Below, in pieces: positions 43,728 through 54,685 of a stretch of DNA of 64,000 nt. The notes under the pieces are model-generated. The model saw nothing but the letters and a program-made list of their open reading frames with translations. It did no database searches and was not told the DNA's origin. The position numbers and the translations under genes are program-made. Location: positions 367,703,012 to 367,767,011 of the forward strand of contig CM053028.1 in NCBI GenBank assembly GCA_028564925.1, written 5' to 3'. This DNA is from Lithobates sylvaticus (Eukaryota > Chordata > Amphibia > Anura > Ranidae). The first letter of the stretch is position 1. Each line of letters begins with the position of its first letter.

Positions 43728-44944
43728 TTCCCCACAAATAGAGCTTTCTTTTGGTGGTATTTGGTCACCTCTGCTTTTTTAATTTTTGCGCAATAAACAA
43801 AAGAAGAGCGACAAATTAAAAAAAAAAACAATATTTTTTACTTTTTGCTATACTAAATATCCCCAAAAAATATATAAAAAAACATTTTTTTTTCCTCAGT
43901 TTAGGCCGAAACGTATTCTTCTACATATTTTTGGTAAAAAAAAAAATCGCAATTAGCGATTATTGATTAGTTTGCGCAAAAGTTATAGCGTTTACAAAAT
44001 AGGGGATAGTTTTATAGCATTTTTATTATTATTTTTTTTACTAGTAATGGCGGCGATCAGCGATTTTTATTGTGACTGCGACATTATGGCGGACACATCG
44101 GACATTTTTGACACATTTTTGGCACCATTGTCATTTATACAGCAATCAATGCTATTTAAATGCATTGATTGCTGTATAAATGACACTGGCAGTGAAGGGG
44201 TTAACCTCTAGGGGGCGGGGAGGGGTTAATTATGTTCCCTGGGAGTGTTTCTTACTGTGGGGGGAGGGGACTCACAAGGGGAGGAGACCGATCGGTGTTT
44301 CTCTGTACAGAGAACACCATCGGCTCCTCTCCTCTGACAGGACCGTTGATCTGTGTGTTTACACACACAGATCCACGGTCCCGCTGTGTTACCGGGCAAT
44401 CGCGGGTGCCCAGCGGACATCGCGGCCGCTGGGCACGCGCATCGGGTGCCCAGTGACACGGCGAGAGCGCGCGCGCGCTCCCAGCGGCGCGCGCGCGCTC
44501 CCTGAAGTGCACGGAAGGGGAGGACGTCATATGACGTGCTCCCGGCACAACAGATCCGCGCTGTAGCCGTCATTTGGCTATAGCGCGGATCTCAGCTAGT
44601 TAAGTAATGAGCAGTTTCTGCCTGCCAGATAGGGATGGGATCGATGTTACGTTCGACTCAAACATCAGCTGTTCATTTGTTCTTAGAACAAATGAACATA
44701 TGGGGCCGATCACGGCAAGTTTGCCCGCCTCGGTGTGCCCCATAATGCACTGCGAGATCACAGTGCATTGACGGCTGCTAATTGGCCAAAGCATGCACCT
44801 GACCTGCATGCTTTGGCCAATCACAGTGCGATGTTCTGTGAGAGCCATGATTGGCCAATCATGGCTCAGGGGCTAAGTCCAAGGCCCACACTATATAAGG
44901 CTGCTGCTTACACGGCAGTCGTATATAGTGAATGAATAGAGATT

Positions 44945-45475
44945 AGGCAGGTAGTTAGTGTATAGTGCAGTCAGTGTAGCATATATAATACAGTTCAGAG
45001 TATACAGTGCAGTCAGTACAGTGAAGAGTATATAGTGCAGTCAGAGTAGTACAGGCATACCCCACTTTTAAGTACACAATGGGGTTTATTTACTAAAGCT
45101 GGAAAGTGCAAAATCAGGCTCCCTCCTGCATAGAAACCAATGAGCTTCCAGGTTTTATTACCAAAGCTTAATTTAACAAGCTGGGGTTAGAAGCTCATTG
45201 GTTTCTATGCAGCAGTAAGCCTGATTGTGCACTTTCCAGCTTTAGTAAATACACCCCATTGTGTACTTAAAAGTGGGGTATGCCTTGTATATATAATAGA
45301 GTTCAGAGTATATAGTACCATCAGTATAGTATATATAATACATTGCAGAGTATATAGTGCAGTCATTGTAGTATATATAATACAGTGCAGTGGAGAATAT
45401 GTAGTGCAGTCAGTGCAGTATATATAATAGTGTAGGGTATATAGTGCAGTGCAGAGTATATAATACAGTGGTAAA
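44945..45475. repeat. tandem array, about 42-bp unit
   Basis: Units built from 'gtatatagtgcagtcagtgt' plus 'agtatatataatacagtgca' repeat on both sides of the nested MITE. They are diverged and vary in length. The region lies inside the hAT-type element at 44630. Confidence 0.75.
45052..45287. mobile_element. 'caggcatacccc' palindromic MITE copy 2 (nested)
   Basis: The same 235-bp palindrome as at 25661, bounded by TA (45050-45051 and 45288-45289). It interrupts a unit of the surrounding tandem array. The intact units ('gtagtatatataata') show the pre-insertion sequence, supporting a TA duplication. Confidence 0.85.
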
Positions 45476-45509
45476 TGGGAACCCTATGACAGTATTAGGG
45501 GAAAAAAAG

Positions 45510-46250
45510 GTGGGATCCCCTCCCCCAAATTCCATACCAGGCCCTTTGGGTCTGGTATAGATTTTAAGGGGAACTCCACGCTTTGATTTTTAAAAAAAAA
45601 AACATTTTTTTTTTAATTGGCAGGGGGTTCCCCCCAAAATTCATACCAGACCCTTACCCGAGCATGCAGCCTGGCAGGTCAGGAAAGGGAGGGGACGAGC
45701 GAGCACCCCCCTCCTGAACCATACCAGTCCATAGGGACACGGGCCTCTTCCCAACAACCATGGCCGGTGGTTGTCGGGGTCTGTTGGCGGGAGCTTATTG
45801 GAATCTGGAAGCCCCCTTTAACAATGTACCCGATACCCATTCACATGGGTACAATGTACCCGATACCCATGGGGGGGACCAGGGGGGGACCGGGATCTGG
45901 GCCCCCTTGTTAAAGGGGGCTTCCAGAATCTGATAAGCCCCCCGTCCGCAGACCCCAACGACCACTGGCTAGGGTTGTTGGGAAGAGGCCCTTGTCCCAT
46001 CAACATGGTGGCAAGGTGCTTTGGGGGGCAACCCAAAGCACATTCCCCATGTTGAGGGCATGTGGCCTGGTATGTTCAGGAGGGGGGGCGCTCACTCATC
46101 CCCCCTATCCTGACCTGCCAGGCTGCATGCTCGTATAAGGGTCTGGTATGGATTTTGTGGGGGACCCCACGCCAATTTTTTTTTACATTTTGGTGTGGAG
46201 TTCCCCTTAAAATCCATACCAGACCCAAAGGGCCTGGTATGTACTGGGAG
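45510..46250. repeat. long inverted repeat inside hAT-type element
   Basis: The left arm has 'aattcataccagaccc', 'ggcctcttcccaacaaccat' and 'tggaagccccctttaaca'. The right arm has their complements, at about 46140, 45990 and 45905. Each arm is about 320 bp with scattered mismatches. The loop at 45835-45900 contains a direct repeat 'caatgtacccgatacccat'. Confidence 0.8.
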
Positions 46251-46746
46251 GGGAACCCCACACTGTTTTTTTCATTGATTTTTAATCTATATTGCCGGGA
46301 TCCAGCAATACATTACAGCCGCTAGCAATAAATTAAATTTTTTCCTTTAGAAATGTCAGTATTGCTGTGGCATATTCTACACATCGCATATATGCGCCAC
46401 TTTACAGGCAGACTAAGGGGACCCCCCAGGCACGATATTTAAAGGAATATTTCATTTTTATTGTTTCACTTTAAGCATCATTAAAATCACTGCTCCTGAA
46501 AAAACGATTGCTTTAAAAACGTTTTTTTGCATTGATACATGGGCAGTAGCCAGGTCCTCATACACTTGTTATGGCAATAACTTGCATATAAGCCTTTAAA
46601 ATGAGGACTTTTTATTTATTTATGTTTGTGTCCCATAAACTTTAATAGGGTATGCATGTTCGCTAGAACTTCTTGCCTGTTCGAGGTGTTCTGGTGTGAA
46701 CCGAACCGGGGGGGGGGGGGGTGTTTGGCCCATCCCTACTGCCAGA

Positions 46747-47005
46747 TAACTTCCCACACATACCATTGATGTGTATAGTTATCTGTAAGAGGCTAATTTA
46801 TCTGAGACCAGTAAGGATTCCACTGTGTTGAAAAGGTTGGGAAAGTTTGCTCTAATTAATATTCTACATTGGAAACATATTATTAGGATACAGTGTATCA
46901 TACCAACCTGATATTGCAGCTACTAGTGCTGGGGACCCTACTAAGGTCTATGAAATGGTGTGAACCTTCAGTGCATGGAGAGGTCAGACACTATAGTCCA
47001 CATTT
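46747..47005. other. spacer between two hAT-type elements
   Basis: Single-copy-looking sequence. No gene is seen. Confidence 0.4.
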
Positions 47006-47618
47006 GCTATAAACAGGGCCGGTGCTACCACTAGGCGGACTAGGCAACCGCCTAGGGCGCACTGCCGCCTAGGGCGCAGCCAGGACCGCTGGTTTCCCTA
47101 CTTTCCGCCGGGAGTTTGTCAGTGCTTCGTTCTCCGTAGCCCAGCATGCGGAGGGCGCGCACAGTGACAGCAGACTAGCACGGCCGGCTCAGCTCCACTC
47201 ACACACAGAGAGCGGCATGTTCGTGGGCGCTCCGCCCCCAGTCTGCCTTCACTTCCCGGGCCGTTTCTCACTGTTTAGTGAAAGGGAGGAGCGAGGAAAG
47301 TGTTTCCCACTAACGGGGGAGGTCGTCCCGCCCGGGGCAGGAACACTTAGCAGGTAACCATACGTACGCCCCCGCCCTCCTGCCTCTACTCGGCGCTCAA
47401 TTGAGCCCTGGGACAGAACACACTGGTAGCCATTGGCCACACCCACCACCGCACGGAATGCCCGCCCCTGCCTGCTATCGATTGGCCGTGGATCCACACA
47501 CAACTCCATAATTGGCTGCTCTGACGGCTGTTTATTGCTGACATAGGATTCCATGCAACGTGCCTGCCTCTAGAGAAGCTGGCAGTAACAGCCAACACAG
47601 TGAGTGAAGTTCTTCAAC

Positions 47619-50145
47619 CTGTCACACTGGCCCCCCACCCCCTGTCACACTGGCCCCCCACCTCCTGTCACACTGGCCCCCCACCCCCTGTCACACTGGC
47701 CCCCCACCTCCTGTCACACTGGCCCCCCACCCCCTGTCACACTGGCCCCCCACCCCCTGTCACACTGGCCCCCCACCCCCTGTCACACTGGCCCCCCACC
47801 TCCTGTCACACTGGCCCCCCACCCCCTGTCACACTGGCCCCCCACCTCCTGTCACACTGGCCCCCCACCCCCTGTCACACTGGCCCCCCACCTCCTGTCA
47901 CACTGGCCCCCCCCACCCCCTGTCACACTGGCCCCCCACCACCTGTCACACTGGCCCCCCACCATCTGTCACACTGGCCCCCCACCCCCTGTCACACTGG
48001 CCCCCCCACCTCCTGTCACACTGGCCCCCCAACCCCCTGTCACACTGGCCCCCCACCCCCTGTCACACTGGCCCCTCACCCCCTGTCACACTGGCCCCCC
48101 CACCACTTGTCACACTGGCCCCCCACCATCTGTCACACTGGCCCCCCACCCCCTGTCACACTGGCCCCCCACCACCTGTCACACTGGCCCCCCACCACCT
48201 GTCACACTGGCCCCCCACCACCTGTCACACTGGCCCCCCACCACCTGTCACACTGGCCCCCCACCATCTGTCACACTGCCCCCCCACCACCTGTCACACT
48301 GGCCCCCCACCACCTGTCACACTGGCCCCCCACCACCTGTCACACTGGCCCCCCACCTCCTGTCACACTGGCCCCCCACCTCCTGTCACACTGGCCCCCC
48401 ACCACCTGTCACACTGGCCCCCCACCTCCTGTCACACTGGCCCCCCACCACCTGTCACACTGGCCCCCCACCACCTGTCACACTGGCCCCCCACCACCTG
48501 TCACACTGGCCCCCCACCATCTGTCACACTGGCCCCCCCACCTCCTGTCACACTGCCCCCCCACCTCCTGTCACACTGGCCCCCCACCCCCTGTCACACT
48601 GGCCCCCCAACCCCCTGTCACACTGGCCCCCCACCCCCTGTCACACTGGCCCCCCACCTCCTGTCACACTGGCCCCCCAACCCCCTGTCACACTGGCCCC
48701 CCACCCCCTGTCACACTGGCCCCCCACCCCCTGTCACACTGGCCCCCCCACCACTTGTCACACTGGCCCCCCACCATCTGTCACACTGGCCCCCCACCCC
48801 CTGTCACACTGGCCCCCCACCACCTGTCACACTGGCCCCCCACCACCTGTCACACTGGCCCCCCACCATCTGTCACACTGGCCCCCCACCATCTGTCACA
48901 CTGGCCCCCCCTACCTGTCACACTGGCCCCCCACCTCCTGTCACACTGGCCCCCCACCACCTGTCACACTGGCCCCCCACCTCCTGTCACACTGGCCCCC
49001 CACCACCTGTCACACTGGCCCCCCACCATCTGTCACACTGGCCCCCCACCATCTGTCACACTGGCCCCCCTACTCCTGTCACACTGGCCCCCCACCTCCT
49101 GTCACACTGGCCCCCCACCACCTGTCACACTGGCCCCCCACCACCTGTCACACTGGCCCCCCACCACCTGTCACACTGGCCCCCCTACTCCTGTCACACT
49201 GGCCCCCCTACTCCTGTCACACTGGCCCCCCTACTCCTGTCACACTGGCCCCCCACCACCTGTCACACTGGCCCCCCACCTCCTGTCACACTGGCCCCCC
49301 TACTCCTGTCACACTGGCCCCCCACCTGTCACACTGGCCCCCCACCTCCTGTCACACTGCCCCCCCTACTCCTGTCACACTGGCCCCCCCACCACCTGTC
49401 ACATTGGCCCCCCACCTCCTGTCACACTGGCCCCCCTACTCCTGTCACACTGGCCCCCCCACCTCCTGTCACACTGGCCCCCCACCACCTGTCACACTGG
49501 CCCCCCACCTCCTGTCACACTGGCCCCCCACCTCCTGTCACACTGGCCCCCCACCTCCTGTCACACTGGCCCCCCCTACCTGTCACACTGGCCCCCCACC
49601 TCCTGTCACACTGCCCCCCCCCACCACCTGTCACACTGGCCCCCCACCTCCTGTCACACTGGCCCCCCACCACCTGTCACACTGGCCCCCCACATCCTGT
49701 CACACTGGCCCCCCACCATCTGTCACACTGGCCCCCCTACTCCTGTCACACTGGCCCCCCACCTCCTGTCACACTGGCCCCCCACCACCTGTCACACTGG
49801 CCCCCCACCCTCTGTCACACTGGCCCCCCACCACCTGTCACACTGGCCCCCCACCTCCTGTCACACTGGCCCCCCTACTCCTGTCACACTGGCCCCCCAC
49901 CTCCTGTCACACTGGCCCCCCACCACCTGTCACACTGGCCCCCCACCTCCTGTCACACTGGCCCCCCTACTCCTGTCACACTGGCCCCCTTACTCCTGTC
50001 ACACTGGCCCCCCACCTCCTGTCACACTGCCCCCCACCTCCTGTCACACTGGCCCCCCACCTCCTGTCACACTGGCCCCCCACCCCCTGTCACACTGGCC
50101 CCCCACCCCCTGTCACACTGGCCCCCCACCCCCTGTCACACACTG
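47619..50145. repeat. 21-bp minisatellite array, about 120 units
   Basis: The consensus unit 'ctgtcacactggccccccac' plus one base varies mainly at the three bases before 'ctgtcac' (ccc, ctc, cca, cat) and in C-run length. Since 21 is a multiple of three and the unit has no stop in some frames, two very long frames (933 and 881 codons) run through it. They translate as periodic Pro/His/Thr peptides and are not genes. A block of variant order recurs 648 bp apart (see finding). Confidence 0.97.
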
Positions 50146-50212
50146 TACACACTGCACCCCACCTGTCACTCCCACCTGTCACACTCTCCTCCACCTATCA
50201 CACTTGGATTTG

Positions 50213-50410
50213 GATGTCTCTTTGCTACACAGGGCTGTCTCTTTGCTGATGTGGGTGTCTCTTTGGATTGGGCTGTATTTTTTATATGGGGATGTGTCTT
50301 TGCTGGTTTTGACTGTCTCTTTGGATTGTACTGTCTATTTGCTGGATTTAGCTGTCTCTTTGCTGGATTGGGCTGTTTTCTTCTCTTTTTTGCTGGATTG
50401 AGCTGTCTGA
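50213..50410. repeat. T-rich degenerate tandem array
   Basis: About seven units of the form 'tttgctggattgggctgtct', with spacing about 25-28 bp. The array lies just downstream of the 21-bp array and inside the same hAT-type element. Confidence 0.7.
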
Positions 50411-50588
50411 ATGAAAAGAAATGTAGCAGTTTTATATTTAGATGTTTTAATATTTGCAACTGTTTTTAAAATGGTAGTTTTATTTTTTAATTTTGATTTT
50501 TTTTTGTGGGGGGGGGGGGGGGGGGGGGGCGCAAGTAGCTGGTCTTGCCTAGGGTGCAAAATAGTCTAGCACCGGTCCTGACTATAAA

Positions 50589-51495
50589 AGGAATCTATTT
50601 CCAAGAGTACAAACCTCGAATGTAAGCAGTAACTTGATAAAATATGCTATATGGCCATATCTGGTTAGGTTTAGGTTACTGTCAATTAATAATTCATGAA
50701 TGTAGCTATCTCAATTAAATTTGCTATTTATTCTACTTTGTAGGTATGGAGCAGAACCGTTACACTTTGCAAAACTGACATTTTTAGCTGTTATGTGGCA
50801 GAGATTGTTTACTATTTCACACAGAGTGGTTCCTGCCTAACAGTTTCCTATAAATGGATTTTAGACTATTTCAAAATGTCTGCCTCAATTTTCCTCTATG
50901 AAACAGCACAGAAACTGGAGACACCTTTTTCCAGCATGAAGAGTGGAACATCAGAGGGAGGAATTTTCTACAGGAGATTCTGGGAAGTAAGAGTATGGTG
51001 AAAGAAACTTCTGGAAGAGGGTAGCTGAGAGGGGACCTTAGGGAGACATGCTGGAAATTCTATGGTCAGATTCCTGTTGTTTAGTGCCTAGAGGACAGTG
51101 CAGAGAGGCTAAAGTGGATTTCTCCTGTTTCTTCTATCTACAATCACAGTACTTTGCTGCCATACAATTGCATTACAGTAGTGTCTCAATATAGTAAACT
51201 GTCTGAGACTTTCTACAAAGTGGATCATCTTAAAGAGACTGAATCATTGTTGCCTGTGTAAAAATCTAGAAAATAAACCTAGGACTTTACTGGCATGTAG
51301 AGAAATACACACAATTATGTATAAAACCCTATAATCTTATTACAGAACAGTAAAATATATACAACCAAAAAGAGGTCATTAAGAACAAATCATGTTTGTA
51401 GCGCACTAACTGTCCAACTGCAATTCATACATCATTTTCATATTTAGCAATATATTCATATATTGGCTAACTGCCTTATAAGAAGCTATTATATG
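50589..51495. other. no gene recognised
   Basis: Single-copy-looking sequence. The 68-aa open frame at 50795-51001 has no domain. No element ends are seen. Confidence 0.4.
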
Positions 51496-52140
51496 TGTAG
51501 CACCCGCTAGAGTGCTAGATTAGAAATGTACATAGGTTTATGTAGTGTAAGTAAATTTAGACTTGGCTGGCAGTCAAGCCTGTGTTTTGAATCTGGGTCA
51601 GGGAGAGTGATCCAGGGAGGCTGGATGACTCATCAGGAAGCACCTCTGGTACCTCCCCCTACTTGCTGGAACTTTGGAGAAACTTCCAGAAGAATGGGAG
51701 AAAGGTTAGGAGGAGCTGCCTGGAGTATTGATGAGGGCCCCAACCAATCACTGACCAAATGTGCTGGCAGTAGGAGGGCACCTCTTAAATACTCTGAGTC
51801 ACCCAGCAGGAGCAGAGTGGAGTGTGGGTGGAAGATTGAGATGGAGTGCTGAGGAGGTAGCCCCCTAGTCTGAGGGGGGTGACCTCAGACCCGAGGCTCA
51901 GGTGCTGGAGGGATCCTCTGAAAATACATGGAGGAATCCTTTCCAGAGGCACGGGAGCAAGAGTGAGGACAGCAGGAGCCAGCGAGCACATCCAGGAGAT
52001 CTCCAGGGAGAACACAGCCGGGTGGCTGGAGAGTGAGCAGTCTGGGAGGACCGAGAAACAGCTTAAGAGGACTGGTGAGTGGCAGTCAGAGATGGCTGGA
52101 GAGTCAGTCTGGGAGGACTGTGGAAGATTAGCCAGGAACA
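51496..52140. repeat. LTR-like fossil, partial second copy
   Basis: It begins TGTAGCACCC as at 8116 and shares 'agacttggctggcag', 'aggagctgcctggagtatt' and 'aggcacgggagcaagagtg'-type words with 9160-9700. Its right end is lost. It lacks the hAT insert of the first copy. It is a broken relic without an internal region. Confidence 0.5.
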
Positions 52141-52540
52141 CTGAGGTTCAACAGATACAAATGATTCTTCCAGCAACCCTCTCAAGTGGTTCCAGTCAGA
52201 TGACACCAAAAAGAGGTACCATCATACTTTTCTGATCCAAGGTACACCTTACTTTATTGCCTACTCCAGTCCTGACAGGTGACAAAGCTAGTGCAAATTA
52301 CTTGAAGAGGGCTGGAAGATGTAGATTAGAAGAGTACCAAGTCTAATGACAATGCAAAATGGCAATTATTACTTCTACTTCTATACTACAGTCACTACAT
52401 GATCTGCATGGCCATCTGGGCTAAGACAGACCATTATGTCTTCTTTTATAGAGCCCTAGAACTTCATAAACACTGGAATTTTATGAACATATAAATACGG
52501 CAGAAGGATGCATGCTTGCTAACCCTCTTGCTGTAGGCAT
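52141..52540. other. no gene recognised
   Basis: Single-copy-looking sequence between the LTR-like relic and a MITE. Confidence 0.4.
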
Positions 52541-52542
52541 AC

Positions 52543-52731
52543 CGGGGTTGATTTACTAAAACTAGAGAGTGCAAAATCTGGTGCATCTGTGCATGGTAGC
52601 CAATCAGCTTCTAACTTCAGCTTGTTCAATTAAGCTTTGACAAAAAAAAACAAAAAATACTGGAAGCTGATTGGTTTCTATGCAAAGCTGCGCCAGATTT
52701 TATTCTGTCCAGTTTTAGTAACTCAACCCCA
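52543..52731. mobile_element. 'gggttgatttactaaa' MITE copy 2
   Basis: Inverted ends 'ggggttgatttactaaaact' and 'agttttagtaactcaacccc'. The inner arms 'gccaatcagcttctaac' and 'ggaagctgattggtttc' pair. An A9 run interrupts the loop. Confidence 0.7.
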
Positions 52732-52794
52732 CCAGGTTATATATCATGTTCGCGAGATAATGAGCAAACAGGGCATGCATTTTTTTCTCATTAA

Positions 52795-53291
52795 AGTGCT
52801 TGTAAAGGCACGTGTTTTTTTTTTATCTTAGTGCATTTTATGCGTTAAGATAAAAAGCCTTCTATGTGCAGCTACCCCCCTCAGCACCCAATACTTACCT
52901 GAGCCTCATCTCGATCCAGCGATGTTGCATAAGAGACTCGGCTGTCTGGGACTTTCCCTCCTCATTGGCTGAGACAGCAGCGAAGCGCCATTGGGTCCCG
53001 TTGCTGTCAATCAAGGTCAGTGAGCCAATGAGGAGAGAGAGGGGCGGGGCCAAGCCACAGCTCTGTGTCTAAACAGACACACTGAGCTGCAAGCCCCCAT
53101 AACCAGCTGCATGCTGTGGGGGCACTCAACAGGAGGGAGGGACCTGGAGTGCCGAAAGGGTACCCGAGAAGAGGAAGACCTGGACTGCTCTGTGCAAAAC
53201 CACTGTACAGAGCAGGTAAGAATGAAATGTTTGTTATTTCGAAACAAAAAAATTTGACTTTTGTGTATAAAACCTAGCAAAACCTTTTACA
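52795..53291. mobile_element. TTAA-flanked MITE, family 1, copy 2
   Basis: Bounded by TTAA (52791-52794 and 53292-53295), with ends 'agtgcttgtaaaggc' and 'aaccttttaca'. It matches the element at 960-1390 in the opposite orientation, sharing 'ttaagataaaaagccttcta', 'gtttaagacacactg'-like words and 'tctgtgcaaaaccactgta'. No coding capacity. Confidence 0.65.
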
Positions 53292-53455
53292 TTAATAAGG
53301 AAAATGTGTCAAACTGAATCCAATAGATAAACCAATATTTCTTCTATTTGCTAACTGGCCTGATCCTGTTTAATGTAATTTAACCCACTTGCTGTGAGTC
53401 CAGGGCATGAAGGACTTGCCCCCTGGGGGAACATTATTAGGCTGCCCTGGTCCTT

Positions 53456-53784
53456 AAGCCCCGTACACATAATCAGAATATTGTACAAAAAAATACCACT
53501 TTCAAATTGTATAATTGTACGATAATCTGATTGTTAGTTTCCGAAGGGACAAACACGAAAAATGTCCTCGTACAATACCAGATCATACAATGTTCGTTTA
53601 ATCAGTACGGTTTTCATCCAAAAATGCAATACAAATACATTACACCCTTTCAGAATTTTTATTCTGTCGTAGGAGAATTTTTGTACTTTAGTAACCTATT
53701 CGTTTTCGATATGAGACTAGCATCCAAAAAACAACAGACGATCATTCATCCGATAACCTCATTGTGTGTATTACTAGGCTTTAA
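53456..53784. mobile_element. diverged 'gccccgtacacat' MITE
   Basis: The left end 'ttaagccccgtacacataat' and right end 'attgtgtgtattactaggct' are imperfect inverted repeats of the 'cacacggtcgg' type. The arms also share 'atcagaatattgtac'-like and 'gtacaata'-like words. The 168-aa frame at 53531-54037 spans this MITE and the adjacent SINE and is rejected. Confidence 0.5.
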
Positions 53785-53885
53785 TAAATGTATGAAGGTG
53801 GGGGAGATGCAGGGAGAGCAGGATTTTGGATTTAAGAATACATTTTTTAACACATCAGGTCCAATTTGTGAAGATGTTGACAGCA

Positions 53886-54140
53886 GCAGAGTGGCTAAGT
53901 GGTTAGCACATCCATCTTGCAGTACTAGGGTTGTTGGTTTGAATTCCAACCATGGCACTACCTGCCTGGAGTCTGCATGTTCTCCCTGTGCCTGCATGTG
54001 TTTCCTCCCACACTTCCAATACATGTTAGTAGGTTAATTGGCTCCTGTCTAAATTGGTCCTAGTGTGTGTATGTATGAATGTGAGTTAGGGACCTTAGAT
54101 TGTAAGCTTCTTGAGGGCAGGGACTGATGTGAATGTATAA
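53886..54140 (+). mobile_element. tRNA-derived SINE
   Basis: A box-A-like 'gagtggctaagtggttagca' and a box-B-like 'ggtttgaattcc' start a tRNA-related head. The body has 'ctgcatgttctccctgtg' and 'gtttcctcccacac', typical of vertebrate tRNA-SINE/LINE-tail sequences, and ends near 'gattgtaagcttcttgaggg'. No target duplication is found. A truncated copy lies at 32124-32225. Confidence 0.75.
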
Positions 54141-54581
54141 TCCCATACAAAACCCCCACTTAGGTATCAATTCTGTCTGATGCCTTTTTGGGGACATTTA
54201 GGAACACAAACAGCAATAAAACTGGGGTTCTAGCCTTCCCTCACTTTACTAAAAAGTAATGTTTATATTTCTGTCTGTGTACGTGTTGGAGATTTCTTCC
54301 CTGCTTCCTATCCTATTGACACCTTGAAGTTGCATTACTTAAGGCAAATAGACTTTTTACTTTGCAAGAAAGTTGTGCTTCGCACAGGAATCATCCCCAG
54401 ATATTAGTGAACATGCTAAAGGTTTTCTTATGTCACTTCATTCCCTATCAAGTGTCAAGTGGCATTGTCTGTAGATGTCCTATAGACAAGATGGGTGATC
54501 GTGGACTTTAGAGGGTTTAGGGGGAAAAAAAAATTCCGAGCACTGAAAAGTGCACCAAAATCTGGAAAGGTTATCTCTGCC

Positions 54582-54583
<2 letters not shown>
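54141..54583. other. no gene recognised
   Basis: About 54170-54330 may belong to the dispersed repeat also seen near 16810 and 23300 ('cttccctcactttactaa', 'ttcttccctgcttccta'). No gene is seen. Confidence 0.35.
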
Positions 54584-54670
<87 letters not shown>

Positions 54671-54685
54671 TAGATATAGATATAT
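54584..54685. repeat. (TA)n-(GATA)n microsatellite
   Basis: About 42 bp of alternating TA followed by about 60 bp of GATA repeats. Confidence 0.95.

Larger units (their letters stand above)
34913..44599 (+). mobile_element. TTAA-type repeat (family 2), copy A, split by L1
   Basis: Left end 'ccacctgatt' after TTAA (34909-34912); right end 'ctcagctag' before TTAA (44600-44603). Removing the L1 and one target copy leaves about 1.0 kb that lines up with the copies at 56183 and, inverted, at 60126, 23690 and 6640. Shared words include 'gacaattgcgcggtca', 'actgtacccaaatga', 'tttcttttggtggtattt' and 'agtaatggcggcgatcag'. TTAA flanks imply piggyBac-type mobilisation. Near 44460-44505 it has GC-rich 'gcgcgcgcgct' runs that create spurious frames. 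Confidence 0.65.
44630..46738. mobile_element. hAT-type element with giant inverted repeat
   Basis: The ends 'tagggatggg' and 'cccatcccta' are exact inverted repeats. They are flanked by a perfect 8-bp duplication CTGCCAGA (44622-44629 and 46739-46746). Inside lie an inverted pair around 'gaacaaatgaac' and 'cattggccaatcatgg'-like words, a 'tatataatacagtgcagag' tandem region broken by a MITE, and a long inverted repeat (about 45510-45830 against 45905-46250). A G14 run (46708-46721) is near the right end. There is no transposase; the 98-aa and 87-aa frames are inverted-repeat by-products. Confidence 0.85.
47014..50580. mobile_element. hAT-type element carrying a 2.5-kb minisatellite
   Basis: The ends 'cagggccggtgcta' and 'tagcaccggtcctg' are inverted with one mismatch. 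Flanks gctataaa (47006-47013) and actataaa (50581-50588) match at 7 of 8, the hAT duplication size. The left 580 bp is CpG-rich. The middle is a 21-bp array (47619-50145). The right has a second, T-rich array of about 25-28 bp units (50213-50410) and a G22 run (50508-50529). The near-terminal words 'cgcctagggcgcac' and 'gcctagggtgcaaaa' are a second inverted pair. No transposase is present. Confidence 0.85.

Noticed and set aside
44180-44573. Overlapping GC-rich frames of 98-128 codons on both strands
   Set aside because: They lie in the GC-rich end of the TTAA-type repeat with 'gcgcgcgc' runs, and no domain is seen in either direction.
47619-50145. Possible CRISPR-like array
   Set aside because: Units are head-to-tail copies of one 21-bp sequence with no unique spacers, in a vertebrate transposon.
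47600-50401. Two overlapping very long open frames (933 and 881 codons) of Pro/His/Thr-rich peptide
   Set aside because: They arise because the 21-bp satellite unit is a multiple of three and lacks stops in some frames. Both frames give the same periodic peptides, and the frame changes wherever a C run changes length.
53886-53960. tRNA gene
   Set aside because: A- and B-box-like words are present but there is no full cloverleaf, and the body continues as SINE sequence with a second dispersed copy.
53531-54037. 168-codon frame
   Set aside because: It runs across a MITE, spacer and a SINE and respects none of their boundaries; no domain.
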